From Malania oleifera (taxonomy: Eukaryota; Streptophyta; Magnoliopsida; Santalales; Ximeniaceae): a stretch of DNA of 64,000 bases. The notes beneath the pieces were generated by a model. That model had not been told where the DNA came from, did no database searches, and saw nothing but the letters and a program-made list of their open reading frames with translations. Made by a program: the position numbers and the translations under genes. The DNA lies in NCBI RefSeq assembly GCF_029873635.1, contig NC_080426.1, positions 58,374,673 through 58,438,672 of the forward strand, read 5' to 3'. The first letter of the stretch is position 1. Every line of letters begins with the position of its first letter. Of the stretch, positions 10,176 through 21,800 are shown one piece after another.

Positions 10176-11340
10176 ATGGATCCAATAAGTAAAGGTGTGG
10201 ATGCTAGAGGGGGGAACGAGTTGGGGGCTTCTAGAGGAGATGATATTGAAACCTCCAGACTGCTACGAGGTATAGCTCGGCAAGTCAGGGAAGAGTTCAG
10301 GTAGGACCCCAAGGGTCGAGTTGCCAACCTGTGAACTAGGGCTGTTCGATCGATCAATTCACTCGCCTAAAACCCTATTATTTTGCAGGAGGTGATGACC
10401 CAATCCTAGCTGAGAACTCGGTGTAGGAAATGGAGAAGATACTGATAGTGTTGGATTGCTATGAGAAACAGAAGGTTCTCTTCGACACTTTCAAACTGAC
10501 TAGAGAGGCCGAGCGGTGGTGGCTGGTAGTGAAGTTGTTGGAAGAGCAGGGGGTGGTACCTACTGTTATGATATGGAATCGTTTCAAGGTGGTCTTTTAT
10601 GACTGGTATTTTCCCACCACCACCAGGAATACGAAGGCGGAGGAATTCTTTAACTTGACTCAGGGGCAACTTATTGTGCAGTAGTACACTATTAGGTTTG
10701 TGGAGCTTTCTCGCTTCGCTCCTTTCATGGCCACAGATGAATATCAAAAGGCAAGGAGGTTTGAGAGGGGCTTGAAATAGAGAATCTACTAGCATGTGGC
10801 ATGTTAGCAGATACAAGACCTTTCAGAACTGGTGGATAAAGCCACCGTTGCATATACGAGCCTACAGGGAGGTGTGGAATGTCAGAGTAGAGAAAAAGAC
10901 CCATGTCTCTCTACTCCCATGCTAATGTTAGATAGGGTCCATGGAGGGGAGACATAGATACTGGGGTTTAGATGCCAGTTAGGGGTGATCAAGATCATCG
11001 GGGTAACTCAATACCCTCTTACTGTGCGAGGTGTAATCAGAGGCATTGGGGGGAATGCCAGGGTAGGAGTCCTATGTGTTACCAGTGTAGCAAGTACGAC
11101 CACATATCTCAAGATTGTCATGAGCCTCTGTGTCACAATCAGGGACCGCCGAGCAACACACCCACTCCAGATCAGAATCGAGAGAATAATTCGGTGCCAC
11201 GCAGCAGACCAATGCGTGTCTACACACTTATCCCAGCTAAGATAGACACTGCTAGAGGCGCAAGTAACGTGTTTATGTTTAGGATAAATAATAAGTTTCA
11301 TTTGATTCTGAGTGATGCAATTGTTCACATGATAGAATAG
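10176..11340 (+). pseudogene. gag: gypsy-1 gag and start of protease, broken
   Basis: The capsid gene of a chromovirus-like gypsy element. The ATG at 10176 gives MDPISKGVDARGG, matching the starts of the gypsy-A (MDLGGSS) and gypsy-C (MDPGSSS) gags. The capsid core is readable at 10430-10681 (TREAERWWLVVKLLEEQG...), and a zinc-knuckle region at 10972-11130 includes an intact CYQCSKYDHISQDC. The last part reaches the protease active-site position, which reads ILSDAIVHMIE where the family has LFDSGATHSFI, so catalytic DSG is lost. Several in-frame TAG stops and frame changes break it. The gag-only copia element is inserted directly after 11344. Confidence 0.85.
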
Positions 11341-11344
11341 ATTG

Positions 11345-13688
11345 TGTTGGCCTTACAAGGCTTAAAATCTTGTTATCTTATTTTGATGCTAACAAACAAG
11401 TGGAATTTAATGTATTTGTATGAGTAATATTATCTTAGGGCTTATATATGAGAAAGCAAGGTCAAAGTGCTCACAAGGATCAAATGAAGCTTAAAAGAGT
11501 CAAAATATGGATTTAAAGATAATATTTTAAAGCTTGAAGAAAATGAGGACATGGATGATAAGACAAAGAAAAGTTAGAAGTCAAAAGAGCAAAAGAAAAG
11601 CAAAGAGAAAGAGCTCAAAGAAAGGCAAAGCATGAAGACTCAAGAAACCTAGAAAGTGAAAAGTTTTAGAAGTCTTTATGTAAGTACTTTAATGTTTAAA
11701 TATCGTTTGAAATATTATGAAACTCTTAAGTTAACTTCTTGGACCTAAATACCTTTTAAAATAATTTGAAAATATTTTTATAAGGTCAAAAATTGTTTCA
11801 AAAAGGTTAGAATCATTTTTGGAATGAAAAACATCAAAAAGAGGATTTCCCAAGTGCTGTCATTTTTCATACATCCTCCTCATTGAGGTGCAACTTTATC
11901 TATCAAAAACTACTTATTTTAAAAAGTATTCAACATGAAAGTTGTAGGATTTTCTCTTATATTTCGTTTGACACCAAGAACACCAAATTTGGAATTGTAT
12001 ACAAAACGTTATGACTAAAATATTGAAGCAGGGTTGAAGTTGTCAGCCAACTGAACACTGTTCACGGCGGAACATCAGAAGACTGAACCGGACACTTCGG
12101 TCGTCTGACCCTTAACCTAGGTCGTCTGAAGAATATCTTCAGTTGACTGAAGATTAAGTTCAGTCATTTGAAGATCTTGCTAAAATTTTTTTAAAGATGC
12201 AGAACCACCTCAGATGACTGAACTCGAAAGTTCAAACGTCTGAACACTGTTAACGGGCATATTTTTTAAAAAATTTATTTTTTAAATATTATTTTTTTTG
12301 GACTCCAAAATTTCTAAAAACTTGGAAAATACTCCAAATAAACATGGACAACAAGAAAACTCTTTTGAATGCCTATAAATACATGGTTTTGCAAATCAAA
12401 ATACACCATGAATTGAAAATTTTGTTTGAGAAGTTGAAAACACTCTTGTTTTTACAAAATTCTCTTGTTCACTCATTGAAAATCTCTTTTTCTGAGATAT
12501 TCTAAAGTGCTAATCCTTCCTCCTCTGAATTCCTACTGCTAATCCTTATCTAAGAAGGATATTGGTGAATTCTACACTTGGGCTTCATTCTATTTCATAT
12601 TGATATTTTTACATTGAAGTATATTGTGTTGAAATTGCACTAACTTACTCTTTGTGAGAGTATGTATGCAGATTATATCTTGTTTCTTGTAGTTATTTGA
12701 AGTTCCAAGGATTGTTTGGATCATTGGCTAAGCAAAGGGATATTGCTTAAAGAGGCGGGCTCTAACCTAATTAAAGCAGTGACCGAACGAGGGTACATCG
12801 TTTGGAGAAGGCGGACTCTGACCTTAACCAAGGAGTGTTGTAAAGGTTTGTTCTACAAATTAAAGGAACAAGTTTAGTGAATCCTTTGGTGGTTTACCAA
12901 AGGTGAGGACGTAGGCTGGGTATAAGCTGAACCTTGTAAAAATCCTGGTCTCACTCTCTCTTTCCCTTACTCTTTATTTTCAGCATATTTAAATTGTGTG
13001 GATGGTTTAATTGGACATCATATATACTACGTTTATTTGGAAATCAAGTAAATTTAAAGTTTAATTTAGATTTGGGATTGCGGAAACTGAAAAGGAGTAT
13101 GTTAGTTAAACCATTATTTGCGAAAACTATATGGGAGTACGTTACTTGGTTAAACACTGAAAAATAAATTAACTGAGAGTTTATTTGGATTTTGAATATT
13201 GGGAAGAGTGTGAATATTGTGTGGGATTTTATATTACACATCATATTAAGTAAATCAATTAATACAAGGCTTTGCATCAGCAAACACAAATTATCATTCA
13301 CTACAGAGCTTGAATCAAATTTATATACTTAGGGGGCTGATAACAAAAGCTATATTGTGATTGAATGGTTTAAAGTTTTATATTGAGTGGATTGTGTTTA
13401 TATTTCAAAGAGTGTTGAATCTTTCATCAATCTAATAGTGCTGTAGTTAACTTATACTTGGCAAATAAATTGGTTGTTTGGTTTGGAGATTGTGGTTAAT
13501 TGATTGGTTGTTTAATTGTATTGTTGATTGGATAAAGGAAACTAAGTTCTTGTGTGATTAAAAAATTAAACAAACAAGTCAAGAATTAGTTAAAAGAAAT
13601 AAAAGAAGTTTAAGGAATCTTAAAAGGAATTAAAAGAAAATTTTAAAATCCAATTCACCCCCCTCTTGGGACTACACCTTGCTTTTCA
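11345..13688 (+). mobile_element. 5' LTR of gag-only copia element
   Basis: 2,344 bp, TGTTGG...TTTTCA. In order: the 'gttttgatgctaacaaac'-type block near the start, GTCTGAA/TTGAC palindromes (about 12040-12250), TATAAATA at 12374-12381, the conserved 'gaggacgtaggctggg' block near 12904, and the TTCACCCCCCTCTTGGG end. It is about 675 bp longer than the 3' LTR because the latter has an internal deletion. Confidence 0.9.
12040..12381 (+). promoter_or_regulatory. palindrome cluster and TATA box of gag-only element LTR
   Basis: Six or more variants of TTCAGNNGACTGAA / GTCGTCTGAA occur, the clearest being CTTCAGTTGACTGAAG at 12137-12152. TATAAATA follows at 12374-12381. The 3' LTR copy has lost this whole block. 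Confidence 0.5.
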
Positions 13689-13706
13689 ATTTGTATTAGA
13701 GTGGGG
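13689..13706 (+). other. primer binding site (decayed)
   Basis: ATTTGTATTAGAGTGGGG follows the LTR end directly. It is recognisable as TTTGGTATCAGAGC with a few substitutions, i.e. an initiator-Met tRNA primer site. Confidence 0.7.
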
Positions 13707-13743
13707 TTATAGCAAATCTTAAACTAGGCGGGGACTACACCTA

Positions 13744-15660
13744 ATGGCTCTATTAGGCGTAGCTCCCTTTGGAGAGGGACAATCTTCAATTAGGCCACCA
13801 ATCTTTTGTGGACACAACTATACATTTGGGAAAAAGAGAATGCAAATATACCTTCAAACCATGGATTGGAAAGTTTAGGAGGTTGTCATGGATGGTGATC
13901 TAATTTCTACCACATTAGTAAAAGGAAAACAAATACCTAAGGAAAAGAAAAACATGACTGAAAGTGATTATAAAATGTTGAAACTAAACTCTAGTACTAT
14001 GAATGCTCTATATTGTGCTTTAGATGCCAATGAATTTAATAAAGTAATGCTCTATATTGTGCTTTAGGTAATCAGCTAAGGAAATATGGGACAAACTTGA
14101 AGTCACTTACGAAGGCACTATATATGCTAGGGATAATAGGATCGATATGCTTACAAGTGAATATAAAGCTTTTAAGATAAACCCAGATGAATCTATAACT
14201 AATATGTTTACTAGGTTCACTCACATAATAAATTCCTTAAATGCACTAGGAAAAACCTACACTATTTATGAAATGATTAGGAAAATTCTTAGAGGGCTGC
14301 CACCAAAATGGAGACCAAAAACCACTGACATAACTGAAGAAAGAAATCTAAAAACCACTTCCTTAGATAAGCTTATAGGTTCTCTACTTACATATGAAAT
14401 GACAATGAATGAAAAGAATGGAAAAACTAAAGCCCAAGAATCTATAGCCTTCAAAGCTTCAAACTCTTGTAGTGAAGAAGAAATGGATGAAGATGAAGTA
14501 GCCTTCATATCTAAGAAGTTAGCGAAAATTCTAAGAAGGAAAAATAAATTCAAAAGAAAATCCAAATTTAAATCAGAAAAAGAAGAAACTAATACAAAGA
14601 AATCAAAGAATAAAACTCCCACATGTTATAATTGCAACAAAGCTGGACATATAAAATCGGAATGTCCACTACTAAAGAAAGAGTCTAAAAAGAAAAACAA
14701 AAAGGTCATGAAAGCCACTACTTGGGACAACATGAATACAAGTAGTTCGGAAAATGAATCAAGTGACCAAGAGGTTGCTTATACGTTCCTTATGTCTTGG
14801 GACGATGAGGAAAGCTCCTCATCTAAATCTTTAAATAATTCTTGTAGTGATGAAACCAATGATGAGTGTATGTCATCTTATGAATAACTTCAAAATGACT
14901 TATTCAGAGTACATAAGATGCTGATCAAAGTAACCTAACAAAACTCATCATTGAAAAACAAGAATGAAGGAATGATGAAAGAGTTATAATCACTTAAAAC
15001 TGTTGAAAGGGAAAAGGATTCAAGAATCAAGAAAATAGAAAGTGAAAATGAAGCTATGACAAAGGAGTTAGAATTTAAAAATCTTGCTGAAATTGAAAAA
15101 GACTTGAAAATTAAAGATTTAGAAAGCAAGAATGAAAAGATGATAGAAGACCTTCGATCCCTATCCTCTATAGAATATAAGAAAGATATATATATATTTC
15201 TGAATTAGAGGATAAGATAAGAAAACTATCTCTAAAATTAGAGAAATCACTAAAGAAAGTTGATGGCAAGAAAGATATAGAGATAAATGATCTCAAAAAT
15301 AAAATTGAAGATAAAGAAAATATCATTTATAACTTCACTAAAGGAAAGGCAAACTTTAACAAAATGATAAGCTCACAAAGGATGACCTTAAACAAAGAAG
15401 GTATTGGATTTAATGGGGTTGAAAATAAAAAGAAAAAGAATCTTTACATGGGTTATTTTTCGAAAGCCTCCAAAGACTATGCTACCACATCTAGTAATGC
15501 TTACACTAATACCATATGCTATCAATGTAAGAAGAAGGGACATATAAAGTTTGAATGTCCATTTAAAAGAAAGGGTGTGAAGACTAAACAAATATGGAGA
15601 GTAAAAGAAACATCCCTTGTGAAACCTACCGGACCCAAAAAGGTATGGGTACCTAGATAA
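13744..15660 (+). pseudogene. gag: SIRE-type gag of the gag-only element, broken
   Basis: Encodes a structural (capsid/nucleocapsid) protein only. The ATG at 13744 gives MALLGVAPFGEGQSSIRPP. An in-frame TAG follows the KV of DWKV, and a 21-bp duplication (14003-14023 and 14047-14067) adds a stop and a frame change. The best frame, 14147-14887, holds the UBN2/gag-like core (SEYKAF...LRGLPPKW...LIGSLLTYE), a Lys-rich tract and an intact knuckle CYNCNKAGHIKSEC. After a TAA come Glu/Lys-rich heptad-like segments (about 14930-15360, probable coiled coil). A second knuckle, CYQCKKKGHIKFEC, and the SIRE hallmark GPKKVWVPR end at 15660. In SIRE elements the polyprotein normally runs on into protease after this; here a stop follows and no pol is present. 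Confidence 0.85.
14003..14067 (+). repeat. 21-bp direct repeat inside gag
   Basis: ATGCTCTATATTGTGCTTTA(G) occurs at 14003-14023 and again at 14047-14067. Comparison with the gag of copia-D suggests the second copy replaced about 11 bp of original coding sequence, introducing a TAG. Confidence 0.8.
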
Positions 15661-16620
15661 AAAGTCTTGAAAATCTCAAAGTGTTTATTGAAACACATAA
15701 AAAATTTAATAACATTGTTGGCCAAAATCATAGGATGATTAATACAAGCTTAAAATAGAGAGTTTTAAAATTTGGAAAGCAAATTCATATGAAAGCAAAA
15801 ATCAAGCATATTACATGAATATTTCGATAAGAAACATTTTAAGAATGAGAGATACTTGAAGACAACTTGAGCAAAATGACAAAGCAAATGAAAATGAAAT
15901 ACATGTTGTGCTAATTTGCTATATATACTACATGTATGATCATGACTTGACTCAAATTAATAATGTATGACTCATTATATTACAAACTTGAGCATGATTA
16001 TGAAGCTAAATCTTGATATAAGAAGTATGGAGTTTGAGCATGAGATTATTGAGCATGAGCATGAATCTTGATATAAAATTAATTTTTGACTATACATGCT
16101 AATAATGAATCAAGTGGATAAACTTGTCATGTGCTGCTCTTTATATTGGTATCTATGAGCTATGAATGATATTTTTGATATTCATGAACTATGCTTGATG
16201 TGATAAGTTTTGGTATCTATAAAGTATTTTTGGTATCACATTTTAAAAATTTTAATTGGTATCTCAATTTAAAAGGCTCAACTGGTATCACAAATTAATA
16301 TTTAAGAATGATAAGCATAATTGAACTCATGAGCATGTTATGATATTGATGATGTTAACATGATATTGGTATTTGATGATTGTGTTCATGAGAACGTACA
16401 AGATATGAATCAATATATGAAGCATGGATAATAAACTTAAAAGCATAATTGGTATCAAATTTAAATGTATTAAATTCAGGGGGAGTATTATGACTTATTG
16501 CTTGTATTATGTTTCTTCCCTAATTATTAAATTGGAATCATGGAATAAATAATTGGTATCATGAATTATTATGCATGCTGAAGTTTAAAGAGCTATATTT
16601 TTTTTATTGTTGCTTATAGC
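15661..16620 (+). other. non-coding spacer of gag-only element with repeated TGGTATC
   Basis: AT-rich and without pol domains. TGGTATC, the core of the tRNA primer site, occurs seven times at 16147, 16211, 16231, 16257, 16283, 16450 and 16554. It also has repeated 'gagcatgag'/'cttgatat' words. Gypsy-A is inserted after 16625; the spacer resumes at 25834. Confidence 0.6.
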
Positions 16621-17632
16621 CTTAGTGTGACGACCTGCTTAATTTCCCCATATATATATTTTTTAAAATATAATAAAATCAGTATCACAAATCTCGGCAG
16701 ATCATAATCCACTTGGACCTGTGGGTACCAGGGATACATCAGAACACATAAAGGAAGTCTAAGTAGCAAGAAACATACAATCACAATATTATAAATACGA
16801 AAACATCCATCACATGACCATAAAAACCAGAGTCACTATATCCACTTTATTTCAGTATATACATCCCAAAAACAAGATCTAGGGACATTTCCCACAAAAT
16901 CCAACCGTACCTACTAAAACTTACCCTTCAAAGAGGGCAGACAAACAGCACTAGATTAGCGGGGCTTTTCCCGCTCTCCTATCTAGGGCTCTTGAAAAGT
17001 TTATAAAATTTTGGGGTGAGACACCTCTCAGTAAGGGAAATAAACTAATACCAGTGTGTGGCAACATGAGTATTCTGTGTTATACGTATACCATACAGAA
17101 CATATTCAATAACTGTTTTGTCAAATCTAAGAAAACATATATATCATCGAAACATGGCAGAACATACGGCATTTTCATAACATATTTCATCTTATATAAT
17201 AATAATGCAAAAACATTCCTCATAGGTTAGCTGGCTGTTGTCATGTATTACCCCCACATGACTAGGTTGTGTGGCCCAAAGGCGGGACCTGACAATGGTT
17301 AGCCAACCACTGCCAAGTCAAAAGTACAGTTCGTGAGTCTGATGGGCCTGCCAGACCTAGTCCGTAGACTAAGGGTGCTCACACACTTCTTAAAAACCAC
17401 ATCAACCATCCTATCTTACACCACTCTGTACAACAGCGTTAACACAAATATTACGATCATGATGACCATGGACACATAGCAACGGTACCGTGCAAGTGCT
17501 AGCTTAGACCAAACCAACCAGGTTCTGATATCATATAACATATATTGAAACTGTGATACATGGATATTCCATATCATTAATTTTCAAATCAATTATATCA
17601 TTTTGCATATATACGTATATAATGAAAAATCA

Positions 17633-17810
17633 TCGGCCCATACGCTGGCAAATCATAGCACAGCCCGTACGTTGGCATATCATTTCCATGGCTCAGCCCA
17701 TAGGCTGGTAAACATATCCATAGCTTAGCCCATACGCTGGAAAATCATACACATAGCTCGGCCCGTACATCGGAAAATATATCAAAATCTTGGCCCATAC
17801 TTTGGTTTTC
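17633..17810. repeat. minisatellite in gypsy-A 3' LTR (CGGCCCATACGCTGG unit)
   Basis: Six imperfect units of about 25-40 bp, 'cggcccatacgctggcaaat'-like. The 5' LTR has the same array at 24685-24930 with at least one extra unit. Confidence 0.85.
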
Positions 17811-18344
17811 CATTACAAAAATCCGTGTCATTAACACATTCCCAGAAAACAGTATTTCATAACAATTTCTACTTATGTCACACTAACAGGTTTTCCGCAT
17901 ATTTAACATACCATAATTTTTAATAGTATTTTTCCAAATATAAATCATATATAAACATATTTATTTTACTGAAATCAATGCTATAACAATAGACATATTT
18001 TTCATAAAATACTAGCTTAGTTTATCCTCTTACTTGATTCCTAAAAAGCCCCTAAGAAAATCTGTCCCGCACCCGTAGGGTTCCCAACTCAACACCCTGG
18101 AAACAACATTCCTCAGAACTAAAGTTCAATATTTCTACGCGTATAACACTTCCTACAACTGTCAAATAACCAAATACTGAGTAGAAAGCCTTACCCTGGA
18201 TTTGGGATGATTTCCAACTCAGCCCCACCGACGATCCGCTCTGGCAGACTTCTAGAGAACTTTTCCAGGAGCGTTGTGGTGGCTTCAGATCGTCGAACCA
18301 GCGGAAATTCGGTCTGAAATTGAAAGGAGAGGAGGAGGGAGCCG

Positions 18345-18348
<4 letters not shown>

Positions 18349-18403
<55 letters not shown>
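18349..18403. repeat. (GA)n tract in gypsy-A 3' LTR
   Basis: 55-bp GA run; on the LTR sense strand it is CT-rich leader sequence 50-100 bp downstream of the TATA box. Confidence 0.95.
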
Positions 18404-18405
<2 letters not shown>

Positions 18406-18449
18406 AGTGAGTGATTTCTTAATTTTGAAGTTAAAATCCAAATTTTTGA

Positions 18450-18660
18450 TATTTATAAGACTGGATTCATCAACGAGCCACGTCATCTCGTCGACGAGTC
18501 CTTTAATAATTTCATTGACAAAACCCACTCCTCGTCGATGAAATTCACACTGCTCAAAACCTCTCTCGGTATTTCCTCATCGACGAATTTTGCCTTCATC
18601 GATGAGGTCCTCTTATCTTTTGTTGAAAAATCCCCTATGTTCGTCGACGAGGCCCTGGTA
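18450..18660 (-). promoter_or_regulatory. TATA box and TCGTCGACGA palindrome array, gypsy-A 3' LTR
   Basis: TATAAATA (minus strand) at 18450-18457. Immediately upstream in LTR sense lie six or more copies or one-base variants of TCGTCGACGA over about 190 bp, including perfect CTCGTCGACGAG at 18489-18500. The position fits a promoter/enhancer; binding factors unknown. Confidence 0.6.
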
Positions 18661-18744
18661 ATTTCCCTCGGTTATTCCTTCTGTTACTATTTCCATTTCC
18701 CTTCCTCTTTATTAAATACCATTATTATTATTTGGGTCATTACA

Positions 18745-18765
18745 TTCTCCTCTCCTTATAAAATT
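18745..18765 (-). other. gypsy-A polypurine tract
   Basis: On the minus strand, a purine-rich run (ATAAGGAGAGGAGAA) lies against the 3' LTR. It is the plus-strand primer site. Confidence 0.75.
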
Positions 18766-18970
18766 TCGTCCTCAAAATTTACTATTCACATAACTCGTCA
18801 TCCTTTAACAAGAAAAGGGTCTACTTATTTTATTACTTACCCTCACTTATGGCGGAGGAATACCGTGGTTACATTTCAGGTCCTGGGAGATTACATATAC
18901 AAAAGAAAAATTCTCTCAAAACTAAAATGCTACACCAATTAAACTATTACATGTACCTACAAAAGAAATA

Positions 18971-20330
18971 TTACTTAACTACGTAAGTTTCTTGAAATAG
19001 TTGTGGGTACTTCTGCTTCATTTGCTCGTCGGACTCCCAAGAAGCCTCTTCAACGGTATGATTCCTCCACAACAATTTCACCTAAGGAATCTCCTTGTTA
19101 CGTAACTCTTGTACTTTCCTATCCAGAATTTGTACCGGTACCTCCTCACACTCTAGTGAATCACTAAGCTCTAATTCATCATAACTGATGATAAGAGAAG
19201 GATTTGGGAGATATTTCCTCAACATAACAATATGGAATACGTCGTGGATCCTGGACAATACAGGTGGTAAAGTTAGCCTATAGGCTACTGGCCCCACTTT
19301 ATCTAGAATATCAAATGGACTGATAAACCTAGGACTAAGTTTACCATTCTTCCAAAATCGCATAACCCCTTTCATCAGAGCTATCTTAAAAAACACATGA
19401 TTACGCACATCAAATTCCAGATTCCTGCGACGATTATTAGCATAACTTTTTTGTTGGCTCTGAGCTACGCTAATCTTATCTCTGATAAGTCAAACCTTAT
19501 CATGCGCTTGCTGCACAAGCTCTGGCCCCACTACTCGCCGCTTACCCACTTCATCCCAAAATAAAGGAGAATGACATCTCCTACTGTATAAAGCCTCAGA
19601 TGATGTCATGTCAATGCTGGTTTGATAACTATTATTATACGCAAACTTTACTAGTGGCATAAACTGACTCCAACTACCCCCAAAATCCAATACGTATGCA
19701 CGGAGCATATCCTCCAATGTCTATATCATCCTCTCAGTCTACCCATCTGAATGAGGATGGAATGTCGTGCTAAATGACAATTGAGACCCTAGTGCTTCCT
19801 ACAGACTCTTCCAAAAACATGACGTAAAATGCAGGTCTTGATTTGACACAATCGATATTGGCATCCCATGAGAACGAACTATCTCCTGAATGTAGATCTC
19901 TGCTAAATGGTTGAGGGAGTAGCTGATCTTGATAGGTATGAAGTGGCGGTCTTAGTCAAATGATCAACAATCACCCAGATGGCATTCTAGCCATGTAATG
20001 TCGTTGGCAGTCCTGACATGAAGTCCATAGATATATGATCCCACTTCCACTCTGGCATAAATAATGGTTGCAATTGCCCTGCTGGCCTCTAGTGTTCAGC
20101 CTTTACTTGCTGGCACGTTAGACACTGCGTTACGTACTGCAATCTCTCTCTTCATACCACTCCACCAGTACGACTCTCGCAGATCCTTGTACATCTTTGT
20201 ACTGCCGAGATGAACTGTATACAAAGATCTGTGAGAGTCGTACTGGTGGAACACATAATCTGGAACGGAACCGCAAAGCTCCGTCATCTGCAATACTGAA
20301 TTCCTCCCCCTGACCACTCTGTACTCTGTC
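18971..20330 (-). pseudogene. pol: gypsy-A integrase with chromodomain-like C-terminus, broken
   Basis: Inserts cDNA into host DNA. Reading in the minus sense: the N-terminal zinc-binding half is partly readable (CLTCQQVKAEH), then the core with first catalytic Asp in [11 protein letters not shown]. The second catalytic Asp is lost (VSNQDLHF where the family has VSDRDPRF). The Glu region HPHSDG.TERMI carries two TAG stops from CAG codons. The C-terminal half (19082-19408, FISPFDILDKVGPVAYRLTL) leads to a chromodomain-like tail ending ...KQKYPQLFQETYVVK with TAA at 18971. Several frameshifts. A local inverted duplication disrupts the linker at 20161-20250. Confidence 0.85.
20161..20250. repeat. 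30-bp inverted repeat inside gypsy-A pol
   Basis: Positions 20161-20190 and 20221-20250 are reverse complements at 28 of 30 positions, separated by 30 bp. The left arm encodes the expected DLRESYWW region of pol. The right arm replaces the expected sequence before RSLYTVH with the antisense of that region. Confidence 0.9.
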
Positions 20331-20986
20331 TATCACCTCTGCTAGTTCTGAGTCTTCTTTCTGAGCAGCTTTAATCCTTTCTTGCAGAATAGGCTGCACC
20401 ACTAAATTGGCAAAGTGAGCCTGAGAACCACTTTCAACCAACTCAATGCCGAAACTCTCCAAATCCCTCATGATCAGATACTGGACCTCCATTGTTACCA
20501 ACGTTGATTCCCTATACCTCCTGCTCAATGCATCAGCTACCACGTTTTCTTTCCTCGGGTGATAACTGATGATACAATCAAAATCCTTAATTAACTCTAA
20601 TTACCTTCTCTGCCTCATATCCAAATCCTTCTGTATGAAGAAATACTTTAAACTCTTATGGTTGGAGAAAATCTCGTATTGCTCACCGTACAGATAATGC
20701 CTCCAAATTTTCAATGTGTGTACCACTGCAGCCAACTCAAGATCATGGGTAGGGTAGTTCTTTTCATAGTCTTTCAACTATCTAGACGCATATGCCACCA
20801 CCGTACCATGCTGCATCAATACACAGTAGAGTCCCTTCAAGGACGCATCACTGTAGATAGTACAACCTTTACCCCCAGATGGGATGATCAATACAGACGC
20901 TGTGACTAACCTCTGCTTCAGTTCCTAAAAACTCTACTCACAGCTATCGTCCCACTCAAATCTGACATTCTTCCTCGTCAGTAGTG
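20331..20986 (-). pseudogene. pol: gypsy-A RNase H and linker, broken
   Basis: Removes the RNA strand during cDNA synthesis. Visible are the first catalytic Asp (IYSDASLKG), the Glu (DLELAAV) and the ISYHPRKENVVADALSRR linker typical of gypsy pol. The third acidic residue is changed, SNHKSL for the usual TDHKSL. A TAG stop and a frameshift separate it from RT, and another TAG falls before the linker. Confidence 0.8.
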
Positions 20987-21800
20987 TCAAAGGTCCTCAA
21001 CGAAACGGCGGTAATAGCCAGCTAGCCCCAAGAAACTCCTAATCTCCTGGACATTTCTTGGTCTAGCCCAATTCACTACCGCCTCAATCTTGCTAGGATC
21101 CACAGACATACCATCTCTAGATACAACATGCCCCAAGAACATGACCTTCTCACACCAGAATTCACATTTACTAAACTTGGCGTACAAATTCTTTTCCCAA
21201 AGTGTCTGCAAAACCTGCCCTAAATGCGTCTCATGCTCCTCATAGCTCCTCGAATAGACCAGTACATCATCAATAAAAATAACAACAAACTTGTCTAGGT
21301 ATTGGTGGAAGACTCTGTTCACCAAGTCCATAAATACCACAGGAGCATTTATAAAACCAAATGGCATAATAAGAAACTCGTAATGCCCATACCTGGTCCT
21401 GAAGGCCGTCTTCGAGACGTCTTCTGCTTTCACTTTTACCTAATGGTAGCCGGATCGGAGGTCAATCTTTGAATACACCCGTGTACCCTGGAGCTGGTCA
21501 AACAAATCGTCGATACGGGGTAGAGGATACTTGTTCTTGATTGTCACTTTATTAGTCTCCCTATAGTCTATACACATCCTCATAGTCCTGTCCTTATTCT
21601 TCACAAATAAAACTGGAGCTCCCCACGAAGATACACTAGGTCGTATGAAGCCCTTATCAAGCAGATCTTGCAACTAATTTTTCAATTCTACCAATTCTGC
21701 TGGCGTCATCCGATAAGGTACTTTAGAAATCCGCGCTATACCGGAAGGTAGATCAATAAGGAAATCTACCTCACGATCAGGTGGCAAGTCTGGTAACTCA
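20987..21800 (-). pseudogene. pol: gypsy-A reverse transcriptase, broken
   Basis: Copies element RNA to DNA. The fingers/palm are readable from [20 protein letters not shown] through [14 protein letters not shown] and [11 protein letters not shown] to [15 protein letters not shown]. The catalytic motif [11 protein letters not shown] is intact (gypsy F-x-D-D), and the thumb ends in [19 protein letters not shown]. At least two in-frame TAG stops (one after SGYH, one in the ELKN-LQDL segment) prevent translation. It follows the protease in the usual gypsy order. Confidence 0.9.

Larger units (their letters stand above)
16626..18744 (-). mobile_element. gypsy-A 3' LTR
   Basis: 2,119 bp. The left end TGTGACGACCTGC complements the LTR 3' end and the right end ...GGGTCATTACA complements the start TGTAATGACCC. 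It contains the shared 'gagacacctctcagtaag' block (17019-17036), the 'catgactaggttgtgtggcc' block (17255-17274), a CGGCCCATACGCTGG minisatellite, a GA tract, a TATA box and TCGTCGACGA palindromes. Confidence 0.92.

Noticed and set aside
18052-18528. 158-codon minus-strand frame containing a long Ser-Leu repeat
   Set aside because: The repeat is the GA microsatellite of the gypsy-A LTR; the rest is LTR sequence.
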